DNA of 64,000 bases. Origin: Advenella incenata (GTDB lineage Bacteria; Pseudomonadota; Gammaproteobacteria; Burkholderiales; Burkholderiaceae_B). The position numbers and the translations under genes are program-made. Location: NCBI RefSeq assembly GCF_004217095.1, contig NZ_SHKO01000001.1, positions 1,784,139-1,848,138 on the forward strand, given 5' to 3'. Shown one piece after another: positions 63,809 to 64,000 of the stretch. Within the stretch, counting starts at the first letter, position 1, and each line of letters begins with the position of its first letter. The notes beneath the pieces are model-generated. The model saw only the letters and a list, made by a program, of their open reading frames with translations, did not search any database and was not told the DNA's origin.

Positions 63809-63845
63809 AAGACCTCCCAAAAAAAATGGGAGGTCTTTTCTTTTT
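63809..63845 (+). terminator. Intrinsic terminator of azurin
   Basis: AAGACCTCCC (63809-63818) pairs with GGGAGGTCTT (63828-63837) over ten perfect base pairs, followed by a T-rich tail. The A-rich loop and A-run upstream on the other strand could let it work in both directions. Confidence 0.9.
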
Positions 63846-63894
63846 GGTTGGGCGTTTTCGTGCGTCGGGTTTGTTGAGGGCCGGGCGGAAAAAG

Positions 63895-64000
63895 GAAGAG
63901 GCAGAAGAGGCAGAAGAGGCAGAAGAGGCAGAAGAGGCAGAAGAGGCAGAAGAGGCAGAAGAGGCAGAAGAGGCAGAAGAGGCAGAAGAGGCAGAAGAGG
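63895..64000. repeat. 9-bp tandem repeat (minisatellite) reaching the window edge
   Basis: The unit GAAGAGGCA repeats without interruption from about 63895 to the last base, nearly twelve perfect copies in the window. The period is three codons, so all six frames stay open; the plus frame reads Glu-Glu-Ala and the minus frames read Ser-Ser-Ala, Pro-Leu-Leu or Leu-Phe-Cys repeats. Whether it belongs to a gene outside the window cannot be seen. Confidence 0.95.

Noticed and set aside
63895..64000. CRISPR array at the right edge
   Set aside because: The repeat unit is 9 bp with no spacers, so it is a simple tandem repeat. No CRISPR-like array was seen anywhere in the window.

Overview
The window looks like part of a chromosome from a betaproteobacterium of the Alcaligenaceae (Bordetella/Achromobacter/Advenella relatives). 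The evidence is six separate Bug-type tripartite-tricarboxylate receptors, many LysR regulators beside catabolic genes, an azurin, and a block running quinone oxidoreductase - tpiA - secG - tRNA-Leu. The genus cannot be fixed from sequence alone.

Region 1 (1-15.7 kb): a PLP-dependent (PanP-like) decarboxylase running off the left edge, an MFS transporter with a divergent ArsR-type regulator, a Bug receptor with a small exported protein of unknown function, a hemolysin III/PAQR membrane protein, a LprI-like exported protein, an OsmC-YcaO fusion, a LysR/beta-alanine aminotransferase divergon, and an IclR/metallophosphoesterase-fusion divergon with a clear 11-bp inverted-repeat operator candidate.

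Region 2 (15.8-42.8 kb): CoA-thioester catabolism and uptake. One minus-strand operon is Bug - ADP-forming acyl-CoA synthetase - enoyl-CoA hydratase - aldehyde dehydrogenase - enoyl-CoA hydratase under a divergent LysR, resembling CoA-dependent side-chain cleavage of hydroxycinnamates. A second plus-strand operon is CoA-transferase - MaoC-like - MaoC-like - citrate-synthase-type lyase, resembling itaconate-type degradation. Others are a fused CydDC-like ABC exporter, a sulfatase-GntR-Bug operon, a Bug-ThDP enzyme pair, and a quinone reductase/HxlR pair.

Region 3 (about 42.8-53.6 kb): a decayed, horizontally acquired region ending at a tRNA-Pro gene. It holds a broken DASS transporter and HxlR fragment, a predicted outer-membrane protein, a choloylglycine-hydrolase-type amidase, a MarR regulator with a perfect 12-bp operator palindrome, an alcohol-dehydrogenase fragment fused by deletion to the last codons of an outer-membrane efflux factor, an intact RND adaptor plus pump, abutting IS-like inverted ends, and a frameshifted tyrosine integrase. 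The MarR-RND block is visibly richer in G+C than its surroundings.

Region 4 (53.6-64 kb): core chromosome. tRNA-Pro, a Gly/Arg-rich lipoprotein, tRNA-Leu(UAA), tRNA-Ser(UGA), an MFS transporter, a SulP permease with a universal stress protein, an orphan winged-helix protein, quinone oxidoreductase, tpiA, secG, tRNA-Leu(GAG), azurin with a strong terminator, and a 9-bp tandem repeat that runs off the right edge.
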